NCBI GenBank assembly: GCA_007694145.1
Contig: RECF01000046.1
Coordinates: 1 to 38,343, forward strand
DNA: 38,343 nt
Direction: 5' to 3'
Origin: Acholeplasmatales bacterium
GTDB lineage: Bacteria > Bacillota_I > Bacilli_A > Izemoplasmatales > Izemoplasmataceae
The position numbers and the translations under genes were made by a program. This document shows positions 23,422-32,503 of the stretch, piece after piece; position 1 is the stretch's first letter, and every line of letters starts with the position of its first letter. Below the pieces are notes generated by a model. The model saw only the letters and a list, made by a program, of their open reading frames with translations, made no database searches and had not been told where the DNA came from.

Positions 23422-24345
23422 TTATTTCCGCTGGTCAATCCGGATGCGTGCGATGAAACTAGGATCAAATGTATTGGCCTTCAACATGGCAATCTCGTAC
23501 TTGTAAGGTGGATAAAGTCTTGCTTTAGATGCATCATCTTCGGTAACATACGGTGTTTCGAGAATTTTCGGGATGTGCGCAAAATCAGGATGATGAACAA
23601 TATGTGACAACGCAGGAAAGCCGATGTGACCAAGACCGAGGTTTTCGTGGCGGTCCTTGCTCGCACCTTGGGGATTTTTCGAGTCGTTGATATGAAACAC
23701 ACCGATCCGTTCAACCCCAATCACATCATCAAACTGTTGCATGACCCCATCAAAATCGTCTTTGATGTCATAGCCTGCATCGTGGGTGTGGCACGTATCA
23801 AAACAGACACTGAGGCGCTCCGGGGCTTTGACACAGTCCATGATGGCTCGCAACTCTTCAAAGTTCCGACCGATTTCCGTTCCTTTTCCAGCCATCGTTT
23901 CAAGCGCTACCCTGACTTGAACACCTTGCGTCTTCGCAAACACGTCATCCAAGCTCTCGGCAATATAGGCAATGCCCACATCCGCCCCTTGCCCAACATG
24001 CGCACCAGGGTGCAAGACAATGTGCTCGGCACCTATAGCGGCGGTCCGTTCAATCTCACTGACGAGAAACTCAATCGCAAACCGTCGTTTCTCGGGGTCT
24101 GGATTGGCGAGATTGATGATGTAGGGGGCATGTACGACAATATTCCCTAGCGGTAGGCCCTGTTCAGCCATCCGTTGTTGGGCCGCCTCGATACGCAACT
24201 GTTCGAGGGCGCGTCGGCGCGTGTTTTGTGGCGCACCTGTATAAATCATAAATGCGGTGGCATCGTAAGACAGCGCTTCTTCAACACTACCAATCAACAT
24301 CGCATCACCTTGCATCGAGACATGCGAACCTAATTTCAACATCAT
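23422..24345 (-). CDS. nfo: Endonuclease IV (AP endonuclease)
   Basis: Cuts DNA 5' to abasic sites in base-excision repair. The 307-residue TIM-barrel shows the zinc ligands in order: His in [60 protein letters not shown] and LETPY. The ATG at 24345 has AAGGAG eight bases upstream and lies one base after the cshB stop; the longer reading to 24426 overlaps cshB and is not supported. The cshB-nfo order is conserved in Bacillus (yqfR-yqfS). Confidence 0.95.
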   Translation of the reverse strand: MMLKLGSHVSMQGDAMLIGSVEEALSYDATAFMIYTGAPQNTRRRALEQLRIEAAQQRMAEQGLPLGNIVVHAPYIINLANPDPEKRRFAIEFLVSEIERTAAIGAEHIVLHPGAHVGQGADVGIAYIAESLDDVFAKTQGVQVRVALETMAGKGTEIGRNFEELRAIMDCVKAPERLSVCFDTCHTHDAGYDIKDDFDGVMQQFDDVIGVERIGVFHINDSKNPQGASKDRHENLGLGHIGFPALSHIVHHPDFAHIPKILETPYVTEDDASKARLYPPYKYEIAMLKANTFDPSFIARIRIDQRK

Positions 24346-24346
24346 A

Positions 24347-25588
24347 TTATCGTCTCCTTTTTTGTCTTGACGGTTGCGTCTTGGGTCGAGGACGCTTCGA
24401 TGCCTCTTTGGATTGGCCGGGACCACTTGAGCGGGTGGTACTGCTTGATGGTCGACTTGATGACCGTTTTAGTGGTTCAGGGCGGGCACCACCCTGGATT
24501 ACAATGGGAATGTGATGCTTGTCGATGAATGCAAAAGCAGCGGCATCTTGATCTGTAAAATAGCTGATGGTCTCGCCGCTTTGCCCCATGCGGCCGCTGC
24601 GGCCAATGCGGTGGACGAAAAATGCCATGTCTTTCGGTAAATCATAGTTGATAATGTGGGATACCCCGACTAAGTCGATGCCGCGACTGGCCATGTCACT
24701 CGCAACAACATACTGATATTTCAAGCGCCTGATATCATTCAAGATTTGCTTGCGACGTCGAGGGGGTAAGTCCCCATGCAACATCACGACATTGACACCA
24801 TCCTGATAAAGCATCCGGCCTAATCGTTCAACGTCCTCTTTCTTGTTAGCAAAGATGATGGCCAAGTAAGGATTGATATTGGCCACCGTTTCCTTGAGGC
24901 GGTCATCTTTGCTGCGGGACGAAGTACACTTGATGAATGTGTGGGTCAAGTTGAGGTTTTGCAAGCTGTGATCCACCAGATCAACGAGAAGGGGCTGACG
25001 CATGGACCGTTTTAAGAACGGCCGCAATGACTCAGGCAGCGTGGCACTGAACACCATCATTTGCGCGTTGGCCGGTACTGTCGCATAAATATGTTCGATT
25101 GCTTCTAAAAACCCGCTTTCAAGGGTCATATCCGCTTCATCGATTACCAATGTTTTCGCCTTGTGTATAGCCAGTGCATGGGATGTTTCAGTCAAATCCC
25201 GAATCCGACCCGGTGTACCAATCACGACATGTGGCTGGCGTTTTTTAAGCGCGTCAACTTCCCGGTCACGGTCTTTCCCACCTGTATAAAGTCCGATGCG
25301 GATGGGCCACGGTGCGTGCTCGGCAAGCTGCCGGGCAAATTGCTCGATTTGGGTGGCCAGTTCGCGTGTTGGGCTCATGATCACCGCCGATACCGTATCG
25401 TCTTCTGGCACAAGTTTTTCAAAAATCGGTATCAGGTAAGCATGCGTCTTACCGGTTCCTGTTTGGCTCGACACCATTAAATCACGACCCGCTAGCGCTG
25501 CTGGGATAACGGCATTTTGGACTTCAGTATAGCGCTCAAATCCTAAAGCCTCGAGTGCTGTTTTAATAAAGGGTTTCATCTTTTCCAT
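24347..25588 (-). CDS. cshB: DEAD-box RNA helicase, CshB type
   Basis: A 413-residue ATP-dependent RNA helicase. Motifs in order: Q-motif [13 protein letters not shown], Walker [28 protein letters not shown] box in [16 protein letters not shown], and VI in [10 protein letters not shown]. The C-terminal tail (about 375-413) is rich in Arg, Ser, Pro and Lys, typical of RNA binding in Csh proteins. The ATG at 25588 has AGAGG eight bases upstream; a GTG three bases earlier is less likely. Assignment to CshB rather than CshA rests mostly on the nfo and ispH neighbours. Divergent from ispH across overlapping promoters. Confidence 0.92.
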   Translation of the reverse strand: MEKMKPFIKTALEALGFERYTEVQNAVIPAALAGRDLMVSSQTGTGKTHAYLIPIFEKLVPEDDTVSAVIMSPTRELATQIEQFARQLAEHAPWPIRIGLYTGGKDRDREVDALKKRQPHVVIGTPGRIRDLTETSHALAIHKAKTLVIDEADMTLESGFLEAIEHIYATVPANAQMMVFSATLPESLRPFLKRSMRQPLLVDLVDHSLQNLNLTHTFIKCTSSRSKDDRLKETVANINPYLAIIFANKKEDVERLGRMLYQDGVNVVMLHGDLPPRRRKQILNDIRRLKYQYVVASDMASRGIDLVGVSHIINYDLPKDMAFFVHRIGRSGRMGQSGETISYFTDQDAAAFAFIDKHHIPIVIQGGARPEPLKRSSSRPSSSTTRSSGPGQSKEASKRPRPKTQPSRQKRRR

Positions 25589-25614
25589 CACAATCGCCTC
25601 TTTTCATCAAGTTC

Positions 25615-25643
25615 ATTGTATAATAGAACCGGGTCTTTTCCAA
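25615..25643. promoter_or_regulatory. Overlapping divergent promoters of cshB-nfo and ispH
   Basis: Minus strand: TTGGAA (25643-25638), 17 bases, TACAAT (25620-25615). Plus strand: TATAAT at 25618-25623 within the same bases, with a weak -35. The two -10 elements share three bases, so polymerase on one promoter should exclude the other. Confidence 0.6.
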
Positions 25644-25670
25644 ACAAATCGCGAAAAAGGGGGTCCAAAC

Positions 25671-26579
25671 ATGCTCGTAACCGCTTTGACACCCAGAGGA
25701 TTTTGCCATGGTGTCGTGCAGGCAACCAAACAGTTGCGCGACATCGCCCAAGATCCCACGCTCCCCCAGCCGATTCAGGTGCTTGGCATGGTGGTTCACA
25801 ATCGTAAGATTGTCGAAGACTTCACTGCGCTTGGCATCATCACCCTTGATGACCGCCATAAAACCCGACTCGAACTATTAGAACAAGTCAATCAAGGCAC
25901 GGTGGTCATTACGGCACACGGCGCTTCAGATGCGGTGTATCGCCGTATCCAGGAAAAGGGGCTCACGCTCATCGACACGACGTGCACCGATGTTACCCGG
26001 GCTCAAGTAGCTGTAAAACAGGCCCTCTCAAAGGGCCATACTGTCTTGTTCGCTGGACGCAAAAACCACCCTGAAAGTGAAACCGTCCTAAGTTATGGAG
26101 ACGGTGTGCATCTCATTGAAACACCCGAAGACGTCGCGGCACTAGCGCAACTTGAAGCCCCGATTTCCATGACGAATCAAACAACCATGAGCCTGTTCGA
26201 TATTTACCCGCTCTTTGAAGCGGTGCGCAAACGATACCCCACTGTTGAGCTCCTTGATGAGCAATGTGAAGCCACACGTTTGCGTCAGCTTGCCCTCATG
26301 CGACAACCCAAAACAGTCGAACACTGTTTCGTCGTCGGCGATCCGCGTTCAAACAACAGTCGTAAACTTGTCGAGGTCTCCATCGAAGCGGGTATCCCTG
26401 CGACACTCATAGAATCGGTAGCTGATCTTAATCCGGCTCAACTCAAAACATATCGTCATGTTTCTGTCACAAGTGGCGCGAGTACCCCGACCATCTTGAC
26501 TCAAGAAGTGATTCGCTATTTGAAAGCTTTTAATCAAAACAGCATCGATGCGATACAATCACCCAAGCATACCCCATAA
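25671..26579 (+). CDS. ispH: 4-hydroxy-3-methylbut-2-enyl diphosphate reductase
   Basis: IspH makes IPP and DMAPP from HMBPP in the last step of the MEP isoprenoid pathway with a [4Fe-4S] cluster. The three cluster cysteines are in GFCHGV, DTTCTDVT and EQCEATRLRQ. The conserved histidines in VVHN and AHGAS, and the SGAST motif near the C-terminus, are present. The 302-residue length is normal. The GFCHGV box has His where Ala or Met is common. An AAGGGGG site precedes the ATG. In Bacillus the gene sits close to cshB and nfo, as here. Confidence 0.94.
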   Translation: MLVTALTPRGFCHGVVQATKQLRDIAQDPTLPQPIQVLGMVVHNRKIVEDFTALGIITLDDRHKTRLELLEQVNQGTVVITAHGASDAVYRRIQEKGLTLIDTTCTDVTRAQVAVKQALSKGHTVLFAGRKNHPESETVLSYGDGVHLIETPEDVAALAQLEAPISMTNQTTMSLFDIYPLFEAVRKRYPTVELLDEQCEATRLRQLALMRQPKTVEHCFVVGDPRSNNSRKLVEVSIEAGIPATLIESVADLNPAQLKTYRHVSVTSGASTPTILTQEVIRYLKAFNQNSIDAIQSPKHTP

Positions 26580-26581
26580 CA

Positions 26582-26606
26582 AAGCCCGCAGATGCGGGCT
26601 ATTCTT
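26582..26606. terminator. Terminator after ispH
   Basis: GCCCGCA-GA-TGCGGGC followed by TATTCTTTT on plus. It overlaps the end of the convergent minus-strand gene and may act in both directions. Confidence 0.8.
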
Positions 26607-26871
26607 TTGGCTTTTCAACGTCGCTTTCCAACGCATCAATCTGTTCTGGCAAGGTCTCGTAGGTCTCTTGGGCAAATCGCCAGTAATACAGTCTGTAAAA
26701 CAAGAAATAACCGATATAAAAACCAATGGTAGTCAGAAGGATGTTGCCAAATGTCCTGAAAGTAATGATGTCTGTGAAAAACTGAAAGACAAAGGCGAGC
26801 GCCGCCAAGGCGGAACCGACATAAAAGAGCATTTGAAAAAGGGTGACAAGCGCGTGGATGATTTTCTTCAT
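26599..26871 (-). CDS. Small two-helix membrane protein
   Basis: A 90-residue protein with two hydrophobic segments (about residues 6-30 and 38-60) and an acidic C-terminal tail ending EQIDALESDVEKPKE. I do not recognise a family. The ATG at 26871 is eight bases after GGAGG; an ATG at 26886 gives five more residues but overlaps that site. It follows the GGDEF/HD-GYP gene by 27 bases and is probably cotranscribed with it. Function unknown. Confidence 0.6.
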   Translation of the reverse strand: MKKIIHALVTLFQMLFYVGSALAALAFVFQFFTDIITFRTFGNILLTTIGFYIGYFLFYRLYYWRFAQETYETLPEQIDALESDVEKPKE

Positions 26872-26898
26872 AAACCATGCCTCCATCAGGATTGTCGT

Positions 26899-29505
26899 CT
26901 AAGTCTCACCCAAGACCGCTTTAATGAAGCGATCCACCACTTCGGGATCGAACTGGCTACCGCGACAACGTCGCAACTCCGCAATCGCTTCTTGTTGACT
27001 CAATGCTTTGCGATAGGGTCGATGGCTCGTCATGGCGTCATAGGCGTCGCAAACCGCAAGAACCCGGCAAAGGAAAGGAATCTCTTCGTTTGCTAGACCG
27101 AATGGATAACCCGTGCCGTCATAATGCTCGTGGTGCTTCAAAATCAAATCCGCTACCGGCATCAAATCCGGGCTGTTCGATGCGATGCGATAACCTTTTT
27201 CAGGATGCGTTTTCATAATCTCCCATTCTTGCTCACTCAGCGGGCCAGGTTTTAACAAAATGGCATCCGGAATACCGATTTTACCGATATCATGGACTTC
27301 GGCCAACGTCTCAAGCAGGGCAATATCCGCTTCCGCTAAATCGAACGCCTGTCCTAGCTGGTTGACGTAATGTTGTAGGCGTTCACCGTGTCGCTCTGTC
27401 TCATAATCGCGGGCTTTCAAGGTGCTAATCAAGGTTTTAACAATGGTTGATTTTGCACTTTGGCCTTTACGGAGCTTTTGGGAGTACATCATGTCATCGG
27501 CACGGCGCAATACTTCAAAAGCAGTCAGACTTTCATCGTACACCGCCACACCGTAAGAAAAACTAAGCAAGTTTTTAGGAATCGCCTCATAACCTTCTGA
27601 TAGATGCCTATAAAGCGCGCTTGCAACGACTTCGATTTCATCGTAAATCTCTTTAGACGACGGTTGATTCTTATAAAGTACGGCAAACTCGTCGCCGCCC
27701 ATGCGCCCAACTAAGCGTTCATCCTCGCGTCCACCTTTGAGAAGGTGGCCCAAGCTGTTCAGGATGCGATTGCCAACATCCGTGCCTAGCGTATCATTAA
27801 TCAGTTTCAAGCCGTCGATATCTAACGACAAAATAGCATAATTTGCACTATTTGATTCATCAAGATGTAGGAGCGCCTGCTCGAAATAGGCGCGGTTATA
27901 TACCCCTGTCAAGTAATCTGTTTCACTCAATGTCCGCAAGGTGGATTCGTATGCTTTTTGCTCACTGATATTACGAACAACCTGCACAACTGACTGTACG
28001 GCATGGGCATCATTTAACATCGGATAGGCCTTAATCTCTACGTCAATCAGCGTATCATGGTGTCGAAGTTGCCGATAGTCAGTCGAGGTCGCCTTTGTCT
28101 TGAACGCTTTCTTGACGGGGCAGTTCTCACAGGCGATAAAATTATCTTTGAATAACCGCGTACATGGGGCGCCCGGTTCAAACGGACTGATCATATACGG
28201 CAACATCGCCTCATTGACATGCATGACGCGCATCGAACTGTCAAAAACAGCCAAACCCGAATCAATGGCCTCGAAGATGGTTTGGAAAAGTTGTGACTGC
28301 GACGTCAAGGCTGCGGCGTCTTCTTTTTTTGTCAAGCCGGTGGCCAAACTGCGTGTGAACGATTCCAGATAGTCGCGCTCGAGCGTTGTAAACGGCCGGC
28401 TCTCGGAAATGTCATCAAAGCCGACAAAGCCATAAAACCGTTCATGGACTACGACGGGGAAGACAAGAATCGACTTGATGTCCTGTGCTTCAAGATGTTC
28501 CCGCAACGTATCGTCATGGATATCATCGACGATATGCTCAAATGGTTTGCCATTTTGCAGTGGTTCGAAGAACTCAGGCATGGCACTGAAAGGAATGTTT
28601 TGCTGGGCAGGATCCTCAAGGACCGAGTGCACTGAAGGGGCCGTCCACTCATGGGTCAGACCCGTATACAGTTCGCCATCCCGAGCACCATTCTTGTATA
28701 AGTAAATTCTACCGACATTCAGGGCGGCACCTAGCCAGTTGAAACAGTCATCAAGTGCCGCGTCGATATCTTCAGCCTCAAGGATGGTTCGCGTTGCCTT
28801 CAATATTGCGTCGAGGAGCTGTTGTTGTCGCTTAAGAATATTGCGCACCGTTTTTCCTTCACTGACGTCCATAAGGGTGCCGACATAGTACAAGGTTTCG
28901 CCGTGCGCATCAAAGATGGCTCGACCGCGTTCATACACCCACATCCACCGCCCATCGGCACGTTGAAACCGGTAGGTGAACTCAAAGGGCAGTTTGTCTT
29001 GTGTCGCCGCATTCACCTCAAGGAGAATCCGGTCAACATCCTCTTCATGGATACATGTCGTATAAAACTCCGACCCGCAAAACCGCTCTAGCGAATACCC
29101 CGTCAATGTTTCCATATAAGGGTTGCAATAAATCATGCTGTGCGGCGCGCCGGGCTCAATGACATACGATGCAATCCGGATGTTCTCGATCATGTGTCGA
29201 TGAAGGGTATCATCGTCCTTTGATAGACGACTGGCAATGAGCATGGCCTGACCCTCGTGAAGCGGCAAACACACCAGTTCATAACCGGCAAAACGACCTA
29301 AGGCAATCAGCGGAGACACCGCGCTGTCACATGGCGGTATTTTTTCATGGAAAGGTAGGCCTGTTAAAAAACGATTGGTCTCGTCCTGTGATTTCAGGTG
29401 TTTGAGCCAAAGCGCATTAACCTGTGTAACGTTCACTGTCGATGCATCAAACTCTAGTAATGCCAAAGGCACTGGTAAAGATTCAATGTTTGTTCTTCGT
29501 CCCAT
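26899..29505 (-). CDS. PAS-GAF-PAS-GGDEF-HD-GYP cyclic-di-GMP turnover protein
   Basis: An 868-residue soluble multi-domain sensor. Order: a divergent N-terminal PAS-like region (about 10-95), PAS (105-225, with the VSEGK exit), GAF (235-395), a PAS with a Cys motif ACENCP (405-515), GGDEF (525-685) and HD-GYP (695-868). The GGDEF motif RMGGDEF (601-607) is intact, so diguanylate cyclase activity is expected; the RxxD inhibitory site expected about nine residues before it is absent. The HD-GYP part has HD at 738-739 and HHEHYDGTGYP at 791-801, so phosphodiesterase activity is also expected. No transmembrane segment is seen. Signals are likely small molecules or redox state. It is transcribed from its own promoter; no c-di-GMP riboswitch is seen in the leader. 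Confidence 0.9.
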   Translation of the reverse strand: MGRRTNIESLPVPLALLEFDASTVNVTQVNALWLKHLKSQDETNRFLTGLPFHEKIPPCDSAVSPLIALGRFAGYELVCLPLHEGQAMLIASRLSKDDDTLHRHMIENIRIASYVIEPGAPHSMIYCNPYMETLTGYSLERFCGSEFYTTCIHEEDVDRILLEVNAATQDKLPFEFTYRFQRADGRWMWVYERGRAIFDAHGETLYYVGTLMDVSEGKTVRNILKRQQQLLDAILKATRTILEAEDIDAALDDCFNWLGAALNVGRIYLYKNGARDGELYTGLTHEWTAPSVHSVLEDPAQQNIPFSAMPEFFEPLQNGKPFEHIVDDIHDDTLREHLEAQDIKSILVFPVVVHERFYGFVGFDDISESRPFTTLERDYLESFTRSLATGLTKKEDAAALTSQSQLFQTIFEAIDSGLAVFDSSMRVMHVNEAMLPYMISPFEPGAPCTRLFKDNFIACENCPVKKAFKTKATSTDYRQLRHHDTLIDVEIKAYPMLNDAHAVQSVVQVVRNISEQKAYESTLRTLSETDYLTGVYNRAYFEQALLHLDESNSANYAILSLDIDGLKLINDTLGTDVGNRILNSLGHLLKGGREDERLVGRMGGDEFAVLYKNQPSSKEIYDEIEVVASALYRHLSEGYEAIPKNLLSFSYGVAVYDESLTAFEVLRRADDMMYSQKLRKGQSAKSTIVKTLISTLKARDYETERHGERLQHYVNQLGQAFDLAEADIALLETLAEVHDIGKIGIPDAILLKPGPLSEQEWEIMKTHPEKGYRIASNSPDLMPVADLILKHHEHYDGTGYPFGLANEEIPFLCRVLAVCDAYDAMTSHRPYRKALSQQEAIAELRRCRGSQFDPEVVDRFIKAVLGET

Positions 29506-29579
29506 TTTGTCCCACCTTTCAGCTTCATCAAGCCTGATAAGGTTATCCCCCGAACAACCTCGTATATCAATTACTATAC

Positions 29580-29607
29580 ATTATATCATGAAGCAAACAC
29601 ATACCAA
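29580..29607 (-). promoter_or_regulatory. Promoter of the GGDEF/HD-GYP gene
   Basis: Minus strand TTGGTA (29607-29602), 16 bases, TATAAT (29585-29580) with a TGn extension. The leader of about 70 bases holds small GTATA/TATAC and AGGTT/AACCT stems. Confidence 0.65.
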
Positions 29608-29652
29608 CATATTTCGTGCATGTCACTTCACCAACCACACCACGATGCCCTA

Positions 29653-30465
29653 TTAAGATCGAGAGAAAATCAGAATATCGCCGATTTTATTAAAGCGTAC
29701 CGAACCAAAGCCAGAAGCGGCCATCGCACTCTGAAGCGCGTCGCTAAAATCATCACCGTAATCAAAAGCCAAGCGGACATCAAAGGTCATGGTTGGATCG
29801 GTAAATGTTACCGCGTAGCGGAAAGCTTGATTGAGGGCCTCTTGGCTATCGATGATGCGCGAATGCACCGCGCCATCGACTTCAAAGGTCAACCATGCAT
29901 ACATATCGATTCCACCCTCGGCAATCACATCAAGATGTGATGTCGCGATATAATGGTTTTCCATCGTTTCTTGATCGATCAGGAAAAACGCATGACTGAA
30001 CATCTCCCTGGTCTCTTCAACACTAAACAAAAGGGTATTGCCGCTCGTTGCATCGATAATGTGCCACGTCTCACCAAGCAACACTTTGTTCCAAGCATGC
30101 AAGACGGTATTGCTTGGATCGGCCGGTCGACCGACCACACGGACGACATCCAATCCTTCCATACGACCCAAGACCACCAGCGCTTTAGAGTAACCGTCGC
30201 AAACAGCGCGTCCATCCTCGAAAACCCCTTCAAGATAAAAGCCTTTGTAACGATTGAGATGGGTTTCGCCTTGCACAAGTTTGTCAAGTAAAGCCGCGTC
30301 ATACGTCACGTTTTCTATCAGCCACACATACATAGCAAGCAGTTTTTCTACATCCGTCATCGTATCGTCGACAATGTCACGCAACACTTCTCTAGCCTGT
30401 TCATAAGCGCGTTCAGCGGGCGTGTCAGGTTGCTCGAAAATCGGCCGATACCCTTTCTCCATCAC
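29653..30465 (-). pseudogene. Transglutaminase-like domain, C-terminal part of a probable frameshifted gene
   Basis: The 270-residue reading frame holds a transglutaminase-fold core: nucleophile Cys in GRAVCDGYSKAL, His in HAWNKV and Asp in WHIIDAT, so the triad is intact. Such domains outside cells often act as peptidases or crosslinkers. The apparent start is a GTG at 30465 overlapping the stop of the previous frame. Read upstream of it, the same frame encodes TDQLYYVMEKGYRP, which continues the domain naturally and lines up with the broken end VVKPINYIM of the lipoprotein. I read the two as one gene, lipoprotein signal plus two InlB repeats plus this domain, split by one lost base near 30480-30486. 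A real pair of coupled genes is possible but would leave this domain without a signal peptide. Confidence 0.7.
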
Positions 30466-31376
30466 ATAATATAGTTGATCGGTTTCACAACTGGATAGGT
30501 TCTATTGACCGCATCAATCGCAAAGGTCTCGAAGGTTTCGTCACGTTGGGAAGCAAAAGGCGGATGGTAGAAGGGAATCAGGGCATATGCCGGCGTTTCA
30601 CTCGCGCTCATCACAGCTTCTTCCCCATAAGTCGCCGTAATCAAAAGGACTCGGCTAGACGGATTATAGCTAAAGGACAATGATACGTTCGCTTGAATGT
30701 GTCTAGCCTCAAACGCGGTGTCAAGAACGTCGTCTAAGTCTTCAAAAGCGAACAAAAGTGTGACCTCTACTTCTGTCAGTCGGTTGAAAAGCATGTAATC
30801 AAGATAGCTTGCCAACGCCATGACGTCATCGAGTTCCGCATCGGGCGTTTCCGCCAAAAAATCATACGCCGCATCCGGATCGCGCAACCATCGGGCATAC
30901 AAGACAAAATCTTCTGCCGTGACGGTCGTCTGTGTGAAACGGTTGAGCAAGGTTGAATCCGTAAACCACCCTCCAAATACAGCTGTTTCATGGCTAGCTT
31001 CTGGCAACACCAACGCACTGCCATACGGCAGTTCAATCGGCGCAATCGGTGTCCCACCACGGGTGTCAAAGGTAATGGTGAACGTACGTACTGTCCACGC
31101 CGCAAAGAGCGTCATCGGTTCAGTAACACTATCACTTTCTGTAAACGGCTCAGTCAGTGTGCTGTCACGATACCATCCTGAAAAGTCGTGTCCTTCCTTG
31201 ACAGGAATAGGCAATGTCATCGGCCCATCACGCAAGACGCGTACTGACGGAACCGTTTCACCTTCCCCAGTGTCAAAAGCCACGCGATACGTCTCTGAAA
31301 TAGGGACCGGTGCTTCACAGGCGGCACCGATTGACAAGACTAATAATACAAGCAAGACAAGCCATACTTTTCGCAT
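30462..31376 (-). CDS. Lipoprotein with two InlB B-repeats, N-terminal part of a probable frameshifted gene
   Basis: A 304-residue frame. Residues 1-20 are a lipoprotein signal ending SIGAAC, with Cys20 lipidated. Residues about 29-93 and 96-165 are two InlB B-repeat (Listeria-Bacteroides, Flg_new) modules: each has FDTxxG, a GWY or GGWF centre and ends AAW or ARW. The remaining 140 residues form a region I do not recognise. InlB repeats mediate surface adhesion and often carry enzymatic domains. The frame ends in VVKPINYIM, where it should run into the transglutaminase-like domain (29653-30465). Single gene preceded by a short AT-rich region. Confidence 0.8.
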   Translation of the reverse strand: MRKVWLVLLVLLVLSIGAACEAPVPISETYRVAFDTGEGETVPSVRVLRDGPMTLPIPVKEGHDFSGWYRDSTLTEPFTESDSVTEPMTLFAAWTVRTFTITFDTRGGTPIAPIELPYGSALVLPEASHETAVFGGWFTDSTLLNRFTQTTVTAEDFVLYARWLRDPDAAYDFLAETPDAELDDVMALASYLDYMLFNRLTEVEVTLLFAFEDLDDVLDTAFEARHIQANVSLSFSYNPSSRVLLITATYGEEAVMSASETPAYALIPFYHPPFASQRDETFETFAIDAVNRTYPVVKPINYIM

Positions 31377-31480
31377 CTTTTACCACTCCTTTCTCTTATC
31401 ATATCAAGACCGCCTCACAAAGTTGTGAATAATACTTGAAAAGACAAAATCACTCACCCTAGGCAAACGTCCTGTCCCCC

Positions 31481-32503
31481 TTATGCACGGGTCGTTTCAT
31501 AATGTGTATGGATATCACGCAAACATTTTTCTAAGACATGCTTCGTCAGTTTCAACTGTGCATTCGCAATACCATTGACATGATAGGGATAGCCTTCAGT
31601 TTGATGGACATGGGCAATCAGACTCGAGGCATGGCCGGTGCCGGTGCTGCTATGCGGCAACGGACCAAAAATCATCCCACAATAGCGCGGGTTATGTCGG
31701 TACTTATGAATGTTCAGTGTTTTGATTTTCTCATAGTCATCGTGGATTTCAAGTTGTGCACGGCTAAATCCGATTTGCTTAGCTAGGCCATAGACTATAT
31801 CTTTCTTTACACTGAGATCACCGAGAATGACCACTTTGGGGTCCTTTTCATAGATCATGAGAACCGGTTCGCCATGCTTTTTTAGGCCCGCTGTCGGTCG
31901 AACTTCGGGTTCTGTGCGGGCAGGGTGTGCCGGCACAGTGCGAAGAGACGTATCAAACGTCATATCCTCAAAATCGATGGTGCCTTCAAGCAAGGCTGAC
32001 AGTTCCTCGATGCCTTTGTTAAATGATACGAATCGCTCAAGTGGGTTGTCGATGAAATACTGCGTGAAATGCTGTACATCGGCTAAAAACAGAACATCGT
32101 AATGCAACACAAGCTTGACATAAAACATCAAAAGACTGATGAGATGGCGGTGTACGGTATCCGCATCAGCGGATGATAGCGCGCGATTGACTTTCATGAT
32201 CATGCGCTCAGGATGACGCATGAAATACCGCGGTTGGCGTTTACCATACACCATCATACTATGAAGGTGGTACCACGCGGCACGCGGCCTTTGAATCCTC
32301 GACTTGTAACATTGCAGAACATTGTTTGCATGGATGTAGTCATTGACCGAAAGACACAGTCGAATGAGGAGGTCGCATGCCTGAGAAAAGGCTGCATCGC
32401 CTTGAAGACTTGCGGCAGGATACTCGAGTACCGCATCGTAAAGCATATCAAATAGTTCGCGAAGCGCTTCGGGTGTCTTCTTACTCAAGTCAACAGGTAT
32501 CAT
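31481..32503 (-). CDS. Uncharacterised protein with C-terminal GPLPHS-motif domain, partner of a helicase
   Basis: A 340-residue soluble protein. Residues about 1-190 are helical by pattern and not recognised. After a Pro-rich linker (about 190-210), residues 213-330 form a compact domain with VVILGDLSV (first strand of a Rossmann-like fold), HDDYEKIKTLNI, CGMIFGPLPHSSTGTG (280-290) and LKLTKHVLEKCL. The shape resembles small DUF2325-like nucleotide-fold domains but I would not name it. The gene overlaps the helicase stop as ATGA, so the two proteins are made together in fixed ratio. Role unknown; a functional link with the helicase is strongly suggested. Confidence 0.65.
   Translation of the reverse strand: MIPVDLSKKTPEALRELFDMLYDAVLEYPAASLQGDAAFSQACDLLIRLCLSVNDYIHANNVLQCYKSRIQRPRAAWYHLHSMMVYGKRQPRYFMRHPERMIMKVNRALSSADADTVHRHLISLLMFYVKLVLHYDVLFLADVQHFTQYFIDNPLERFVSFNKGIEELSALLEGTIDFEDMTFDTSLRTVPAHPARTEPEVRPTAGLKKHGEPVLMIYEKDPKVVILGDLSVKKDIVYGLAKQIGFSRAQLEIHDDYEKIKTLNIHKYRHNPRYCGMIFGPLPHSSTGTGHASSLIAHVHQTEGYPYHVNGIANAQLKLTKHVLEKCLRDIHTHYETTRA

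Noticed and set aside
29510-29600. Possible c-di-GMP riboswitch before the GGDEF/HD-GYP gene
   Set aside because: The leader is about 70 bases and lacks the conserved GEMM core; only two short stems are visible.
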